Numbered from the stretch's first letter, positions 27,113 to 36,979 are shown. The stretch: DNA of 64,000 nucleotides from Paenibacillus auburnensis (GCF_927798115.1 NZ_CAKMMG010000001.1:1798001-1862000); one strand, 5' to 3'. Program-made: numbers and translations. The notes: generated by a model not told the origin, from the letters alone.

Positions 27113-28912
27113 TTATCCCTCCCGGAAAAGCTCTGGTTTGTCCGTACAGGCAGGCAGCTCAATGGTGACCAGCGTACCTTGTTCAGGTGTGCTTTCGATC
27201 CAAAGCTTACCGGCTTGGCCGAAGTATAATGAAAGGCGTTCACTAATGTTCAGTAATCCGAAGCCGTTACCCTTTCCGGCCTTCTCACCTTTTTGGATAA
27301 GCGTCAATGTGTCCGGAGCAATGCCGGTGCCGTTGTCTTTCACCTGAAAACGGATCTTCTGATCAACCCGCTGAATAGAGATGACTATACAAGCACCAGG
27401 CCGGGTAAAAATCCGTCCGTGAATATAAGTATTCTCCACGATCGGCTGCAGGATCATTTTGATAGAATAAAGCTCCATAACGGACTCATCCAGCTCCCAT
27501 TCCACCTGGACACGACCCGGATAACGAAGCTGCTGAATGTCAAGATAGGCCCGCACATGCTCAAGCTCATTCCTGATTAGCGTAACATTGGATTTGTTAT
27601 CGAGCGCGAACCGGTAAAAGGTAGTCAGCGCTTCAATAGCCTCCACCTGTACCTGATCACCCTGATCCAGCGCCCGCCACTGAAGCAGACTTAGTGAATT
27701 ATAGATGAAATGAGGATTGATCTGCGCTTGAAGCGCCTGGAATGATGACTCTTTCTCCTTTAATTTGGCACTGCTTAACAGTTCAAGCAGACTACCTAGC
27801 CGTCCCGCCATCTGATTGAACATGACCTCCAGATCCCCGACCTCGTCCCTGCTCCGGCTCTGAAGCCACACGTTAAAGTCACCATCGGCGATATCGCTCA
27901 TCCGGTTGCTTAATTTACGGATTCGCAGCACGACGTTCTTGAGTACGATCATGACCAGGAACATGGACAGAAACAGGAAAAATAGGGTTATGCCAACAAT
28001 GCTGTATACCGTTGTGGAGGACTGCTGCTCCATTTTACGCATTTGGACAAGAGCAGCGATTTTCCAGGCTCCGTTTAATTGCCGGACTGCAAAATATTCA
28101 CCATTGTCCGTAATCACTTCGGCGTTCTCATCTCCCGGCCATAGGCTGGAGAGCCCGGTTGATGCAAGCGGCTTGCCAATCATGGTCCGGTCAGAGGCTG
28201 CAACCACCCGGTCATGCTCATCCAGGAGGAACAGGCTTCCTTCCCCGCTAAAGGGTCGGTCCATCAGTTCGCCGAATACGCTGTTATAATCCAGCAGCAT
28301 ATAGATGGCACCAAATACATACCCGCTGGCATTTGTTATTTTTCTGGACACGATCAGCTTGGGATTCTCCCCGGGGATGTCAGACCATTGCAACGCAACT
28401 GGCGACGCCATTACCCCTTCGTACCACGACTGCTCATCTCCCCCAGGGAACGGACGGACGGACGGCTTCCAGAGAAGTCCCCCATCTTCGATCAGTGTAG
28501 GATTAACATGATAAATCCGGAAATTCTCGATTCCAGTCAAATAACGGCTCATCACCTGGAATGACCGGTCCACATAATTCACCGAAGCAAGCTGGTCCTC
28601 CCAGTTCTCATAGGTCCAGGATAGCCTGGAGATCAGTTCCCCGTCCGTTCCGGTCCGGTTGACGAGCAGATCATAGCTTTGTTTTCTGAAATCAATGCTT
28701 TGTGCCGTTTGCCGGACAGCTTCATTAATGGTGAGCATGTAATTGGATCTGACATTTTGCAGCGCCAGGTAACCTGCTCCGATGCCCAGAATAACCGTAG
28801 GGATAAACACAACCAGTCCATAAAAAACGACAATTTTCCGGCGTAGATTCATAGTGCGGGTCATACGGAGGATACGTCTCTCAAGCCAGCGTCGCACTGC
28901 ACATTCTCCCAT
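27113..28912 (-). CDS. YesM-type sensor histidine kinase
   Basis: About 599 residues; the open frame extends to 28930, but the ATG at 28912 has an AGGAAG site nearby, so the exact start is uncertain. TM1 is about residues 26-50, a large extracytoplasmic sensor (about 50-300) follows, then TM2 (about 300-325), HAMP (RIRKLSNRMSDIADGDFNV), the His_kinase box QAQINPHFIYNSLSLLQW with its phospho-His, and a HATPase_c domain (IVENTYIHG, DNGTGI, GNGFGLLNISERL). Such kinases sense extracellular oligosaccharides or their binding proteins and control the linked AraC regulator. Confidence 0.93.
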   Translation of the reverse strand: MGECAVRRWLERRILRMTRTMNLRRKIVVFYGLVVFIPTVILGIGAGYLALQNVRSNYMLTINEAVRQTAQSIDFRKQSYDLLVNRTGTDGELISRLSWTYENWEDQLASVNYVDRSFQVMSRYLTGIENFRIYHVNPTLIEDGGLLWKPSVRPFPGGDEQSWYEGVMASPVALQWSDIPGENPKLIVSRKITNASGYVFGAIYMLLDYNSVFGELMDRPFSGEGSLFLLDEHDRVVAASDRTMIGKPLASTGLSSLWPGDENAEVITDNGEYFAVRQLNGAWKIAALVQMRKMEQQSSTTVYSIVGITLFFLFLSMFLVMIVLKNVVLRIRKLSNRMSDIADGDFNVWLQSRSRDEVGDLEVMFNQMAGRLGSLLELLSSAKLKEKESSFQALQAQINPHFIYNSLSLLQWRALDQGDQVQVEAIEALTTFYRFALDNKSNVTLIRNELEHVRAYLDIQQLRYPGRVQVEWELDESVMELYSIKMILQPIVENTYIHGRIFTRPGACIVISIQRVDQKIRFQVKDNGTGIAPDTLTLIQKGEKAGKGNGFGLLNISERLSLYFGQAGKLWIESTPEQGTLVTIELPACTDKPELFREG

Positions 28913-29032
28913 CTGCTTCCTGAATATCACACGGTTTAAACCGAAAGGGAGCCCCCCTGCTTACAGGACTGCTCCGCTTCATGTGTTGAATTCAGTTTAC
29001 CTTGTTCCGTCCGGACCGGACAAGCCTCAGCT

Positions 29033-30733
29033 CTATTTGCCCAATGCCTGGTACAGCTCGTTCCACTCCTGCTTCAGCTCGCTCCAGTGTCCGCGTTTTT
29101 CCAGGGCGGAGGTGAAATCACTCCATACCTTTTCGAATTTGTCATCACTATTTGCCATCAGCAGCTTGGCGCGGTATTCCTTATAAACGGTGTCCAATTC
29201 AGGAGCATACTTCTCCCAGACACCTCCGGCTTTGGCTTTTACCATATCATAGTTTTCGGCTACGCGGGTTGCGCCCATTTGTCCGATCTGCTTGGAGAAT
29301 TCACCGGTCTTCGCTCCCCCTGCATGAACATTCTCCGAGGTCCACCAGGCGTACCACTTATTGCTGTAAGTCGAAGTCATATACAGTTCTGGCGTCAGCT
29401 GTGCTTTCTTGGCGGCATCGCCGGAGTTGCGCAGCTCTTTGTATTCAGGATCAATGAACGTCCATTTTCCATATGGCTGATCCACCCAATCCCAGTACTT
29501 CCCTGCCGGCCCTTCGTTGACGACCATGCCCTGCTCCGGTTTTGGGGATAAGGTATAGTCATAAAACTTCAGGATGGCGTCCAGATTCTTCGTTTTTTTG
29601 CTGATGTACGTATCATCACCGGGATAAGGATTGATCACTTGCGTCGTGCCCAGTTGGGCCACACCATCCACTTTAGGGAAGGGAATCGGCTTATAATACC
29701 ATCCGGGTCCAGTCGGACCGTCAAGAACCTCCCATACGGACTGGTTGAAGTTCCAAAAGCTCCCGATGTTCATCGCATAGCGGCCGCTTTTATTTTTCTC
29801 CACATATCTTTCACCTTTATCAGTAAGCGCTTCGGGATCAATCAGCTTCTTTTGATACAGGCTGTTCATCCACTTGTAGGCGGCCTTGAAGCCCGGATCG
29901 TCATACATGAAAATAAAGTTGTCGCCGTCTTTGCGGACCGGGGTCACACCGCCGGCAGAAGCAATGGTCACACCGAAGGCAGACAGCACTGTATACTCGT
30001 CGTTCTTATCTGTAAGAATCCCCAGCGGCAGAAGTGCCTTACCGGATTCATCCTTCAGCTGAGCGGCCTTCTCCAAGTAGCTCTCTACCCCGGCAAGTGT
30101 GGTGAGATCCGCTTCCGTCATACCAGTCTTCTCCAGAATATCCGTACGGATAAACCAAGCATTGGAGGACCAGCCCGGCCAAGGATCAGCAGGATCTATA
30201 TCGAAGTAGGAAGGAATGGACCAGATATGTCCGTCTGCATCCTTCATCTGATCAAGGTAGACCTTGGGAATCGCAGCCAGACCCGGATATTGTTCAGGCA
30301 TGTCAAAATACTGCTCGAGCGGCATAATCAGATTGGATCGTTTCATGGCATCATCAACAACCTGGCTTCTCTGGAAAATCGCCGCATCGTCAAACCCGCC
30401 TGTATTCAGCTTAAGATTTAGCGCGGTAGCAGCATCCCCTTGTGTTGCTTCCAGCTTCACATCGATTCCCGGTTCCTCTGTTTTCCAGTATTGTTGAATA
30501 GAACTGTCATTATTAACGGTTGCGGTCCAGCCCAGCCATAGCTTGAAGCTGTTAGAACCCTTCGTATCTGTCTTAGTATCCGCAGCTGCCGAGCTTGTTG
30601 CTGCAGCGTTATCCGCTCCTGTGCTGTTCTGCCCTGCTGAATTACTGTTGCCGGAGCAGCCTGCCATGAGGCCAAGTGCAGCCGCCAAGGTTAGTGCCAG
30701 CGCACTTTTCATCCCATTTTTTCTAATATACAT
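29033..30733 (-). CDS. Extracellular solute-binding lipoprotein of a CUT1 sugar transporter
   Basis: 566 residues from the ATG at 30733, which lies 9 bases after AAAAGGGG; the ATG three codons earlier abuts the G run and is less likely. The signal peptide ends in the lipobox LGLMAGC followed by a Ser/Asn/Ala-rich linker. The mature domain has the LplA/YtcQ look and length (about 540 residues), larger than MalE-type proteins. It captures an oligosaccharide outside the cell for the two permeases upstream in the operon. Substrate not evident. Confidence 0.92.
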   Translation of the reverse strand: MYIRKNGMKSALALTLAAALGLMAGCSGNSNSAGQNSTGADNAAATSSAAADTKTDTKGSNSFKLWLGWTATVNNDSSIQQYWKTEEPGIDVKLEATQGDAATALNLKLNTGGFDDAAIFQRSQVVDDAMKRSNLIMPLEQYFDMPEQYPGLAAIPKVYLDQMKDADGHIWSIPSYFDIDPADPWPGWSSNAWFIRTDILEKTGMTEADLTTLAGVESYLEKAAQLKDESGKALLPLGILTDKNDEYTVLSAFGVTIASAGGVTPVRKDGDNFIFMYDDPGFKAAYKWMNSLYQKKLIDPEALTDKGERYVEKNKSGRYAMNIGSFWNFNQSVWEVLDGPTGPGWYYKPIPFPKVDGVAQLGTTQVINPYPGDDTYISKKTKNLDAILKFYDYTLSPKPEQGMVVNEGPAGKYWDWVDQPYGKWTFIDPEYKELRNSGDAAKKAQLTPELYMTSTYSNKWYAWWTSENVHAGGAKTGEFSKQIGQMGATRVAENYDMVKAKAGGVWEKYAPELDTVYKEYRAKLLMANSDDKFEKVWSDFTSALEKRGHWSELKQEWNELYQALGK

Positions 30734-30792
30734 TTGGTTCATCCCCTTTTCATCAAGTCACTTGGTATATGAAAGATTGCTTATACCCGCGG

Positions 30793-31686
30793 TTATCCTT
30801 TGACCGAGCCAATCATCACGCCTTTGACAAAATATTTCTGCAGGAACGGATAGACCAGCAGAATCGGCAGCGCGCTGATCATAACGGTAGCCATTTTGAC
30901 GGACATCAGCGTAATATTACTCATTGAACTGCGTGCGAGCGCCTCCTGATTCTGATTGGAGCTTAGCACCGAAGATAAATCCTGTGCAGTCAGCAGCTGC
31001 TGCAGAAAGGTCTGGACCGGGATTAAATTCTGGTCGTTGACATAAAAGGCACCTGAGAACCAGTCATTCCAATGACCTACAGCCGTGAACAGCCCCAGCG
31101 CGGCAAGCATCGGCTTCGAGAGCGGCACGATGATCTGCAGCAGAATCCGGAAAGGTCCGGCTCCGTCCAGTTCCGCACATTCGATCATAACCTCCGGAAT
31201 CCCTTGGATGAATTTCTGCATGACGAACATGTTCCAGACGGAGAACAGACCGGGGATCACATACACCCAAAAGGTATTGGTCAGCCCGAGCTTGAACAGC
31301 TGGATATAGAAAGGAATCAGTCCGCCGTTAAACAGCATGGTAATAAGAATATACGTTAGAATGCCGTTACGGAAAGGCAGATGTTTGTAAGAAAGGCCGT
31401 AAGCAGCCATTATAGTAACCGCTAACCCGCCGAAGGTTCCGAGCACCGTTCTTCCGATGGTAATGAGATAAGCGTGGCGTATCACCGGATTGCCCAGCAC
31501 AATTTCATAATTGATCCAGGTGAACGAACGCGGCCAGAGATAGACTCCGCCTTTTGCCGCATCCGCCCCGGTATTAAGCGAAATCGCCAGCATATATAGG
31601 AAAGGATAAATAACGCTGACGCACAGCAGTATCAGCAGGAGCACGATAATCCATTGCGCCGTACGTTCAAGCAAAGTCGCTTTCAT
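30793..31686 (-). CDS. Carbohydrate ABC permease, LplC/YtcP type
   Basis: 297 residues, six TM helices, with an EAA loop near residues 185-205 (IECAELDGAGPFRILLQIIVPLSKP). Short N-terminal cytoplasmic segment, then VIYPFLYMLAISLN. It pairs with the preceding permease gene, which ends 3 bases upstream. No ATPase is encoded here; CUT1 systems of this type commonly share an MsmX-like ATPase. Confidence 0.93.
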   Translation of the reverse strand: MKATLLERTAQWIIVLLLILLCVSVIYPFLYMLAISLNTGADAAKGGVYLWPRSFTWINYEIVLGNPVIRHAYLITIGRTVLGTFGGLAVTIMAAYGLSYKHLPFRNGILTYILITMLFNGGLIPFYIQLFKLGLTNTFWVYVIPGLFSVWNMFVMQKFIQGIPEVMIECAELDGAGPFRILLQIIVPLSKPMLAALGLFTAVGHWNDWFSGAFYVNDQNLIPVQTFLQQLLTAQDLSSVLSSNQNQEALARSSMSNITLMSVKMATVMISALPILLVYPFLQKYFVKGVMIGSVKG

Positions 31687-31689
31687 CGG

Positions 31690-32583
31690 TTACCATAGCC
31701 CCTCTCCATTGATTTTTCGGGATACTGAGTTCGTCGTCAGGACAAGAATGAGGCTAATGACCGATGAGATCAGCCCCACAGCAGTCGCCACACCGAAGTA
31801 ACCCTGCTGCAGCCCGTTACGGAGCACATACGTATCAAGCACATCAGCAACCTCCTGATTCGCAGAGTTCATCATCGGATAGATCTGGTCCATCCCTACG
31901 GTAATCAGACTCGGAATGCTGAGGATCAGAACGATCGAGATCGTCGGCAGAATGCCTGGCAGGGTAATGTGCCGGATCTGGGCCAGTTTCCCCGCCCCTT
32001 CGACCTTCGCCGCTTCATACAGCTGCGGGTCAATCGTTGAGATGGCCGCAAGATAAAGAATCGTGTTCCAGCCGACCTCTTTCCACAGACCGCTGGACAC
32101 AATCATGGGCCGGAACCATTCCGTGGAGCCAAGAAAGAAGATTGGATCTCCGCCCATCTTCGTAATCAGATCGTTGGCGAGCCCCCCATCCAGGGTAAGG
32201 AACGATTGCAGTATATATGCCACGACAATCCAGGAGAAAAAATGCGGCAAATAACTGACCGACTGCACAAAACGTTTAAACGTCGAGTTTTTAATTTCGT
32301 TGATCATCAGCGCGAGCAGAATCGGCAGCGGAAAGCCAAAAATAAATTTCAGCACAGAGATATAGAGGGTGTTCTTAACCACCTTCCAGAACTGTTCCTC
32401 ATGGACAAAAGCGAAATTCTCCAGCCCGGTCCAGTGGCTTCCCCAAATCGTCGAGCCGATCGCAAAGTCTTTGAAGGCAATTTGAATCCCCGCCATAGGG
32501 ATGTAGTTAAACAAAAAAAGCAGGACAACGGCCGGCAAAATCATGACATACTGCCAGCGGTATTTGAGCATCCTTGCGACCAT
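31690..32583 (-). CDS. Carbohydrate ABC permease, LplB type
   Basis: 297 residues, six TM helices, opening YRWQYVMILPAVVLLFLFNYIPMAGIQIAFKDF as in LplB relatives, with the EAA loop LYEAAKVEGAGKLAQIRHITLPGI near residues 195-220. First gene of the transporter operon; AAGGAGGG precedes the ATG. A catabolite-responsive element lies about 100 bases upstream. Confidence 0.93.
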   Translation of the reverse strand: MVARMLKYRWQYVMILPAVVLLFLFNYIPMAGIQIAFKDFAIGSTIWGSHWTGLENFAFVHEEQFWKVVKNTLYISVLKFIFGFPLPILLALMINEIKNSTFKRFVQSVSYLPHFFSWIVVAYILQSFLTLDGGLANDLITKMGGDPIFFLGSTEWFRPMIVSSGLWKEVGWNTILYLAAISTIDPQLYEAAKVEGAGKLAQIRHITLPGILPTISIVLILSIPSLITVGMDQIYPMMNSANQEVADVLDTYVLRNGLQQGYFGVATAVGLISSVISLILVLTTNSVSRKINGEGLW

Positions 32584-32680
32584 ATGATCCCTCCTTATCT
32601 ATACACTCATTCTACTTTTGATCCCGGGGCAGGAGTATGCAACAACGATTAGATTTTGATCGTTTTGATTCGATGTTGGC

Positions 32681-32694
32681 TGTAAGCGGTTTCA
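32681..32694 (-). promoter_or_regulatory. Catabolite-responsive element (cre, CcpA site)
   Basis: TGTAAGCGGTTTCA matches the cre consensus TGWAANCGNTNWCA at every defined position. About 100 bases upstream of the LplB-type gene, consistent with carbon catabolite control of the transporter. Confidence 0.75.
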
Positions 32695-32778
32695 GGAAAA
32701 GGCAGATAAATACTTCGGGCAGCATTTCCCGCACTCCTATAAAGTTTAATATCAAATTCTTAGTGAGTAAAATACCTA

Positions 32779-32815
32779 AAACAAAAAACCACCCCTCAGG
32801 AGGTGGTTTTTTGTT
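32779..32815. terminator. Bidirectional terminator downstream of sigF
   Basis: AACAAAAAACCACC pairs with GGTGGTTTTTTGTT around CCTCAGGA, giving a T6 run on each strand. It ends the dacF-spoIIA-sigF unit. Confidence 0.88.
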
Positions 32816-32887
32816 GCGTCCCGATAACTTAATTACTGCACCCGTCACTTTACATCATCACACTTAACTAACACTCTTTCAATATAG

Positions 32888-33643
32888 CTACTGCGCAATC
32901 TGCTCACGAATGTTCGCGAGGATCTTCTTCTCTAGCCTCGACACCTGGACCTGCGAGATGCCGAGGCGGGTGGCGACTTCCGACTGGGTCTGGTCGCGGT
33001 AGTACCGCAGGTAGACAATCAGGCGCTCGCGTTCGGTGAGTGCGCCAATGGCCTCGCTCAGCGCTAGCTTGTCAAACCAGCGTTCCTGCGACTCGTCAGC
33101 GATCTGGTCGATCAGGGTGATCGGATCGCCGTCGTTCTCGAACACGGTCTCGTGGATCGAGGTCGGCGGCTTGTTGGCTTCCTGCGCAAACACGATTTCT
33201 TCCGGAGTTACACCAAGTGCCTCCGCAACTTCGCCGATGGTCGGCAGGCGGTCCAGCGTCTTGGACATTTCGTCCTTCATTTTGCGCACCTTATTGGCCA
33301 TCTCCTTGAGCGAGCGGCTGACCTTGAGGGTTCCGTCATCGCGCAGGAAACGCTGGATCTCGCCGATGATCATCGGCACAGCATAGGTGGAGAATTTGAC
33401 CTCATAGCTGAGGTCGAATTTATCAACGGACTTGAGCAGTCCGATACAACCGATTTGGAACAAATCATCAGGCTCATACCCGCGGTTCATAAACCGCTGC
33501 ACCACCGACCAGACGAGGCGGATGTTGCAGCTTACGAGCGTGTCGCGGGCCAGATTATCTCCGGCCTGACTGAGCGCAATAAGACGTTTGACCTCCGCAT
33601 CGTCCAAATAGGTCGGCGGAGCTTTTTTTGATTCTGCTTCCAT
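32888..33643 (-). CDS. sigF: RNA polymerase sporulation sigma factor SigF
   Basis: 251 residues. Region 2 has NIRLVWSVVQRFMNRGYEPDDLFQIGCIGLLKSVDKFDLSYEVKFSTYAVPMIIGEIQR-type core (about 45-105). Region 3 follows, and region 4 ends with QTQSEVATRLGISQVQVSRLEKKIL. SigF is the first forespore-specific sigma factor, held inactive by SpoIIAB. Position directly after spoIIAA-spoIIAB and dacF confirms the identity. In Bacillus subtilis spoVA genes follow; here a terminator and a sugar transporter do. Confidence 0.97.
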   Translation of the reverse strand: MEAESKKAPPTYLDDAEVKRLIALSQAGDNLARDTLVSCNIRLVWSVVQRFMNRGYEPDDLFQIGCIGLLKSVDKFDLSYEVKFSTYAVPMIIGEIQRFLRDDGTLKVSRSLKEMANKVRKMKDEMSKTLDRLPTIGEVAEALGVTPEEIVFAQEANKPPTSIHETVFENDGDPITLIDQIADESQERWFDKLALSEAIGALTERERLIVYLRYYRDQTQSEVATRLGISQVQVSRLEKKILANIREQIAQ

Positions 33644-33654
33644 GGCTCCAACCC

Positions 33655-34110
33655 CTAATTGTATAAAGCTTTTTTCGAAACGATCGTTTTCTTCATTGAA
33701 ATGGAGGTACCGCGCCCCGGTTCACTGGTCACTTCGAATTCATCCATGAAATTCTCCATAATCGTAAAGCCCATGCCCGACCGCTCCAGCTCCGGCTTGG
33801 ATGTGTACAGCGGCTGCTGCGCCAGCTCCAGATCCTCAATGCCGTTCCCCTGATCCTCAATGGTCAGGTGCACGGTCTCATTGTCAATCGACGCCGAGAT
33901 GCTGACAATCCCTTCCGGATTACTGTCATAGCCGTGGATAATACAGTTAGTGACAGCCTCCGAGACGACAGTCTTCAGATCATTCAGTTCTTCCATGGTA
34001 GGATCGAGCCGGGAGACGAAGGCCGCTACCACCACACGCGCGAACGATTCGTTCTCCGAGAGGGCGGCAAACTGGACACTCATGAAGTTACCAGCTTCAC
34101 TCTTTGTCAT
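33655..34110 (-). CDS. spoIIAB: Anti-sigma F factor SpoIIAB
   Basis: 151 residues, a GHKL-fold serine kinase. Motifs are [13 protein letters not shown] (N box, about 48-60), [12 protein letters not shown] (G1) and the [15 protein letters not shown]2 region. It binds SigF and phosphorylates SpoIIAA. The ATG overlaps the spoIIAA stop (ATGA) and has GGAGG 7 bases upstream, so the long N-terminus starting MTKSEAGNF is preferred over the internal Met. Confidence 0.97.
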   Translation of the reverse strand: MTKSEAGNFMSVQFAALSENESFARVVVAAFVSRLDPTMEELNDLKTVVSEAVTNCIIHGYDSNPEGIVSISASIDNETVHLTIEDQGNGIEDLELAQQPLYTSKPELERSGMGFTIMENFMDEFEVTSEPGRGTSISMKKTIVSKKALYN

Positions 34111-34460
34111 AACGCAACCTCCAAATCCGAGAGCGCAGAACTCTCGTCGTCATATAGGGACATGATTTTGAACAGGCCCGACATTTCCAGCAGCCGCTTC
34201 ACAGGGGCGGTTGCATCACAGACTGCCATTTTCCCGCCCTTGCTGCGAATCAGCTTGTACCTCCCAAGAATAACACCAAGGCCCGAGCTATCCATGAACT
34301 GCAGCTCTTTCAGGCTGAGAATCAGATGCTCCACCTGGCCCCGCATAATCGCTTCATCCATCTCCATACGAACATAATCGGCTGCGTGATGATCCAGCTC
34401 TCCCGATAAACGGACAACCAGCACACCCCGGTGATGCTCCATCTCCACATGAGAATTCAT
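34107..34460 (-). CDS. spoIIAA: Anti-sigma F factor antagonist SpoIIAA
   Basis: 117 residues from the ATG at 34460 (GAGGAG upstream); the longer frame to 34571 has no support. STAS domain with the phosphorylated serine in [17 protein letters not shown] (about residue 58). Dephosphorylated SpoIIAA frees SigF by binding SpoIIAB. Confidence 0.96.
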   Translation of the reverse strand: MNSHVEMEHHRGVLVVRLSGELDHHAADYVRMEMDEAIMRGQVEHLILSLKELQFMDSSGLGVILGRYKLIRSKGGKMAVCDATAPVKRLLEMSGLFKIMSLYDDESSALSDLEVAL

Positions 34461-34532
34461 ACTTGCCACTCTCCTCTTCGTTGCTTTCACAAACCGTCCT
34501 GTAACTTGGTGCTTTCCCCTACAAGGACAAGG

Positions 34533-34559
34533 TTTTCTACAAGGCAATTGAGGATTCCT
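34533..34559 (-). promoter_or_regulatory. Possible sigma-H promoter of spoIIA
   Basis: On the minus strand AGGAAT (34554-34559) and GAAAA (34533-34537) are separated by 16 bases and resemble sigma-H -35 (AGGA-type) and -10 (GAAT-type) elements. The spoIIA operon is known to use sigma-H with Spo0A in Bacillus subtilis. The match is moderate. Confidence 0.4.
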
Positions 34560-34634
34560 GCTCCCCGACAAAACTAGAAGAAAACCCCTATGAATCTACA
34601 GAGGACGCAAGGGGAATCTACAAAATGCAAGAAA

Positions 34635-35831
34635 TTAATCAACCGTGAACAGCGATCCCGTCGTGCGCTTGAACAGCTTCCACCAGCCTGCCTTCGGCAC
34701 AGCTTCCCCCGCCTTGAGCTCATATTCTTTAATTACACTCGTGCCCTGGTAGACTACCAGCTTGCCGATAGTCTGATCTGCGGTGATTGGCGCTTTTACA
34801 CTGTCCGGCAGCACCACCTCATTGCGGATGCCTTCCTGGGTAACTCCCTTTTTAAGCAGTACGCTGTAGGTTTCCTTGGCGGTAATCGGCAGCACCTTTT
34901 TCACACCTTTTTCAATGTTCAGCGTACCGATGGTGTCTCCGGATTTGTAGATCGTGTGCATCTTATATTGTGAAAAGAGATAATCGAACATGCCCGACAC
35001 TTCACTGTTGCGTGTCTTCGTGTTCGGTTCGCCCAGTACTACGGCAACGGCACGCAGTCCGTCTCTGGCTGCTGTTGCCGAGAGGCAGAACTTGGCTTCC
35101 GACGTATAGCCGGTCTTCAGACCGTCGGCTCCCGTATAAAAGCGCACCAGCTTGTTCGTGTTGACCAGCCAGAACGGTTTGGCCGAATCCTTGCGCAGAT
35201 AGTCCTGATAGGAACCGGTATATTTAATAATCCGTTCATGCTTGAGCAGCTCCCTGCTGATGACGGCAATGTCATGGGCCGAGGAATAATGATTCGCAGC
35301 CGGCAGGCCGTTACAGTTGGCAAAATGCGTATCCTTCAGACCAAGCGCCTCTGCTTTACTGTTCATCATATCGACAAAAGCACTCTCTGAGCCGGCGATT
35401 TTCTCCGCCATTGCAACAGAGGCATCATTGCCGGAAGCCATAGCGATGCCTTTCAGCATCTCGTCCACCGTCATTTCTTCACCGGGCTCCAGAAAAATCT
35501 GTGAACCGCCCATCGATGCAGCATATTCACTCGTCCGCACTTTGTCGGTCAATTGCAGTCTGCCTTCATCCAGAGCTTCAACGGTCAGCAGCATCGTCAT
35601 AATTTTGGTAATACTGGCCGGCGGGAGCTTGTCATGGCTGTTCTTCTCATAAATAACCGTGCCGGTGCCAGCATCCATTAGAATGGCTGAACGCGCCCCC
35701 GGCGCGAGATCAACAGCAGCAGCGTTGTTACCGGTACTTTTAGCCTTTTCCTCCGCAAATGCACCAGATGCCGCTCCCAGAACCGAGATAGCCATACATA
35801 ACACAAGCATCATATAACGAAATTTTCTCAA
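34635..35831 (-). CDS. dacF: D-alanyl-D-alanine carboxypeptidase DacF
   Basis: 398 residues from a TTG at 35831 with AGGAGGGG 7 bases upstream. The ATG seven codons earlier would place this ribosome binding site inside the coding region. The start gives a clean signal peptide ending near ASGAFA-EE. Penicillin-binding motifs are SITK (Ser acyl-enzyme, in PPASITKIMTM), SGN (in AMASGNDAS) and KTG (in DGLKTGYTSEA). A C-terminal PBP5-like beta domain follows. It trims pentapeptides in cell-wall or cortex peptidoglycan. Upstream of spoIIAA as in Bacillus subtilis. Confidence 0.94.
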   Translation of the reverse strand: MRKFRYMMLVLCMAISVLGAASGAFAEEKAKSTGNNAAAVDLAPGARSAILMDAGTGTVIYEKNSHDKLPPASITKIMTMLLTVEALDEGRLQLTDKVRTSEYAASMGGSQIFLEPGEEMTVDEMLKGIAMASGNDASVAMAEKIAGSESAFVDMMNSKAEALGLKDTHFANCNGLPAANHYSSAHDIAVISRELLKHERIIKYTGSYQDYLRKDSAKPFWLVNTNKLVRFYTGADGLKTGYTSEAKFCLSATAARDGLRAVAVVLGEPNTKTRNSEVSGMFDYLFSQYKMHTIYKSGDTIGTLNIEKGVKKVLPITAKETYSVLLKKGVTQEGIRNEVVLPDSVKAPITADQTIGKLVVYQGTSVIKEYELKAGEAVPKAGWWKLFKRTTGSLFTVD

Positions 35832-35922
35832 AGTGGTTCCCCTCCTGAACATTAACCTTCATTTCACAGGTACTGTATTCCAGTTTGGTCAGAAAGGCAG
35901 GAAATTATTCCAATTCACGCAA

Positions 35923-35972
35923 GAAAAAAGGCCTTCTCCGGTATCCTTACGGATACGCAGCGAAAGCCCCTC
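35923..35972 (-). terminator. Terminator after the M29 aminopeptidase gene
   Basis: GTATCC-TTAC-GGATAC core extended by GGCTTTC.../GAAGGCC pairing; T6 follows on the minus strand. Confidence 0.85.
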
Positions 35973-36034
35973 ACTTTAACCATCCGGAGTCATTATCCGG
36001 CACTCCTAAACTTCTAAACTCCTAAACTCCTAAC

Positions 36035-36979
36035 TTAGAGCAATTCTCCCGCAAGCATAATTAGCTTATCGTCTATATACACATCAGGCTTCATTACCAC
36101 AGCATCGATATGTACTCCTGCAGCTACTATACCTCCAAAGGTATTATTGCTGCCAAATGCCACATGAATGGTTCCGTACACTTTCTCGTCTTCCAGCACT
36201 ACACCTGTAATTCTCGCCTTGTTGTTCGTTCCGATACCAAATTCGCCTAGGAACCGCCCGTCGCCTGCTCCAAGCATCTGCAGCAGCTTGTCCCCGTTTT
36301 CACCTTCGGCTCCAGTTAGACGGCCCTGCTCCACGGTAAGCACCAGCGGACTATGCAGCGCACCGATTCCGGCGATGGAGCCATCCACCTTAATCTGTCC
36401 TGACGCAGTACCTTCCATGGGCGCGATGTATGCCTCGCCGGAAGGCAGATTGCCCGATTCTCCAGGATTGAGATATAAACCAGTGCTCAGCACGCCGTCT
36501 CTGCTGTCAATCGAGAAGCTCAGACTCAGCCCGTCCTTCTCCACACGCACCTCACGGCCTGCGGACAGCAGGGCGGCAACCTGTTCAGTCAGCTCTTTGA
36601 CCTGCGCATAATCCGCAGTTATTGCTCCATTGCTGAACATATCCTCCGTCATGCCCGGCATGGTGGCCACACGGGTTCCGGCTGCTGCTGCCTGTTTGCG
36701 GGCAGACGTATGTGTCATGGAATGTGTCGTAATACAGACGGCCACATCCGCTTTAGCCATCGCTTCGGCGACCGGAGCCGGCGGCTCCTCGCCTGATTTG
36801 CTCCGCGGCTGCATGACCAGCAGCATCGATTCCGCCCCTAGTCTCTTGCCTGCTTCATAGACGGATTCCGCGAGCTCGCGCTTGTCATCGTCAGCCACAA
36901 CAGCCAGCAGTTCACCGCGGCTAAGCCCCAGACAATCCTTCAGTACATTCATGCTGATTAGTATCCTTGATTCACTCAT
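36035..36979 (-). CDS. M29-family aminopeptidase
   Basis: 314 residues from the ATG at 36979 with GGAGGG 8 bases upstream. The C-terminal half has the family signature GEFGIGTNNKARITG followed by LEDEKVYGTIHVAFGSNNTFGG; the Glu, Glu and His residues there are metal-ligand candidates. The N-terminal half is shorter than in classical 410-residue M29 enzymes (AmpS/AmpT) and resembles the leucyl-aminopeptidase-like subgroup. Cytoplasmic. Flanked by terminators, so transcribed alone. Confidence 0.85.
   Translation of the reverse strand: MSESRILISMNVLKDCLGLSRGELLAVVADDDKRELAESVYEAGKRLGAESMLLVMQPRSKSGEEPPAPVAEAMAKADVAVCITTHSMTHTSARKQAAAAGTRVATMPGMTEDMFSNGAITADYAQVKELTEQVAALLSAGREVRVEKDGLSLSFSIDSRDGVLSTGLYLNPGESGNLPSGEAYIAPMEGTASGQIKVDGSIAGIGALHSPLVLTVEQGRLTGAEGENGDKLLQMLGAGDGRFLGEFGIGTNNKARITGVVLEDEKVYGTIHVAFGSNNTFGGIVAAGVHIDAVVMKPDVYIDDKLIMLAGELL

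Larger units (their letters stand above)
32584..32887. other. Intergenic region between the sugar ABC operon and sigF
   Basis: No gene. It holds the cre site (32681-32694) and a bidirectional terminator (32779-32815). I could not assign a convincing -35/-10 pair for the transporter operon. Confidence 0.6.
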
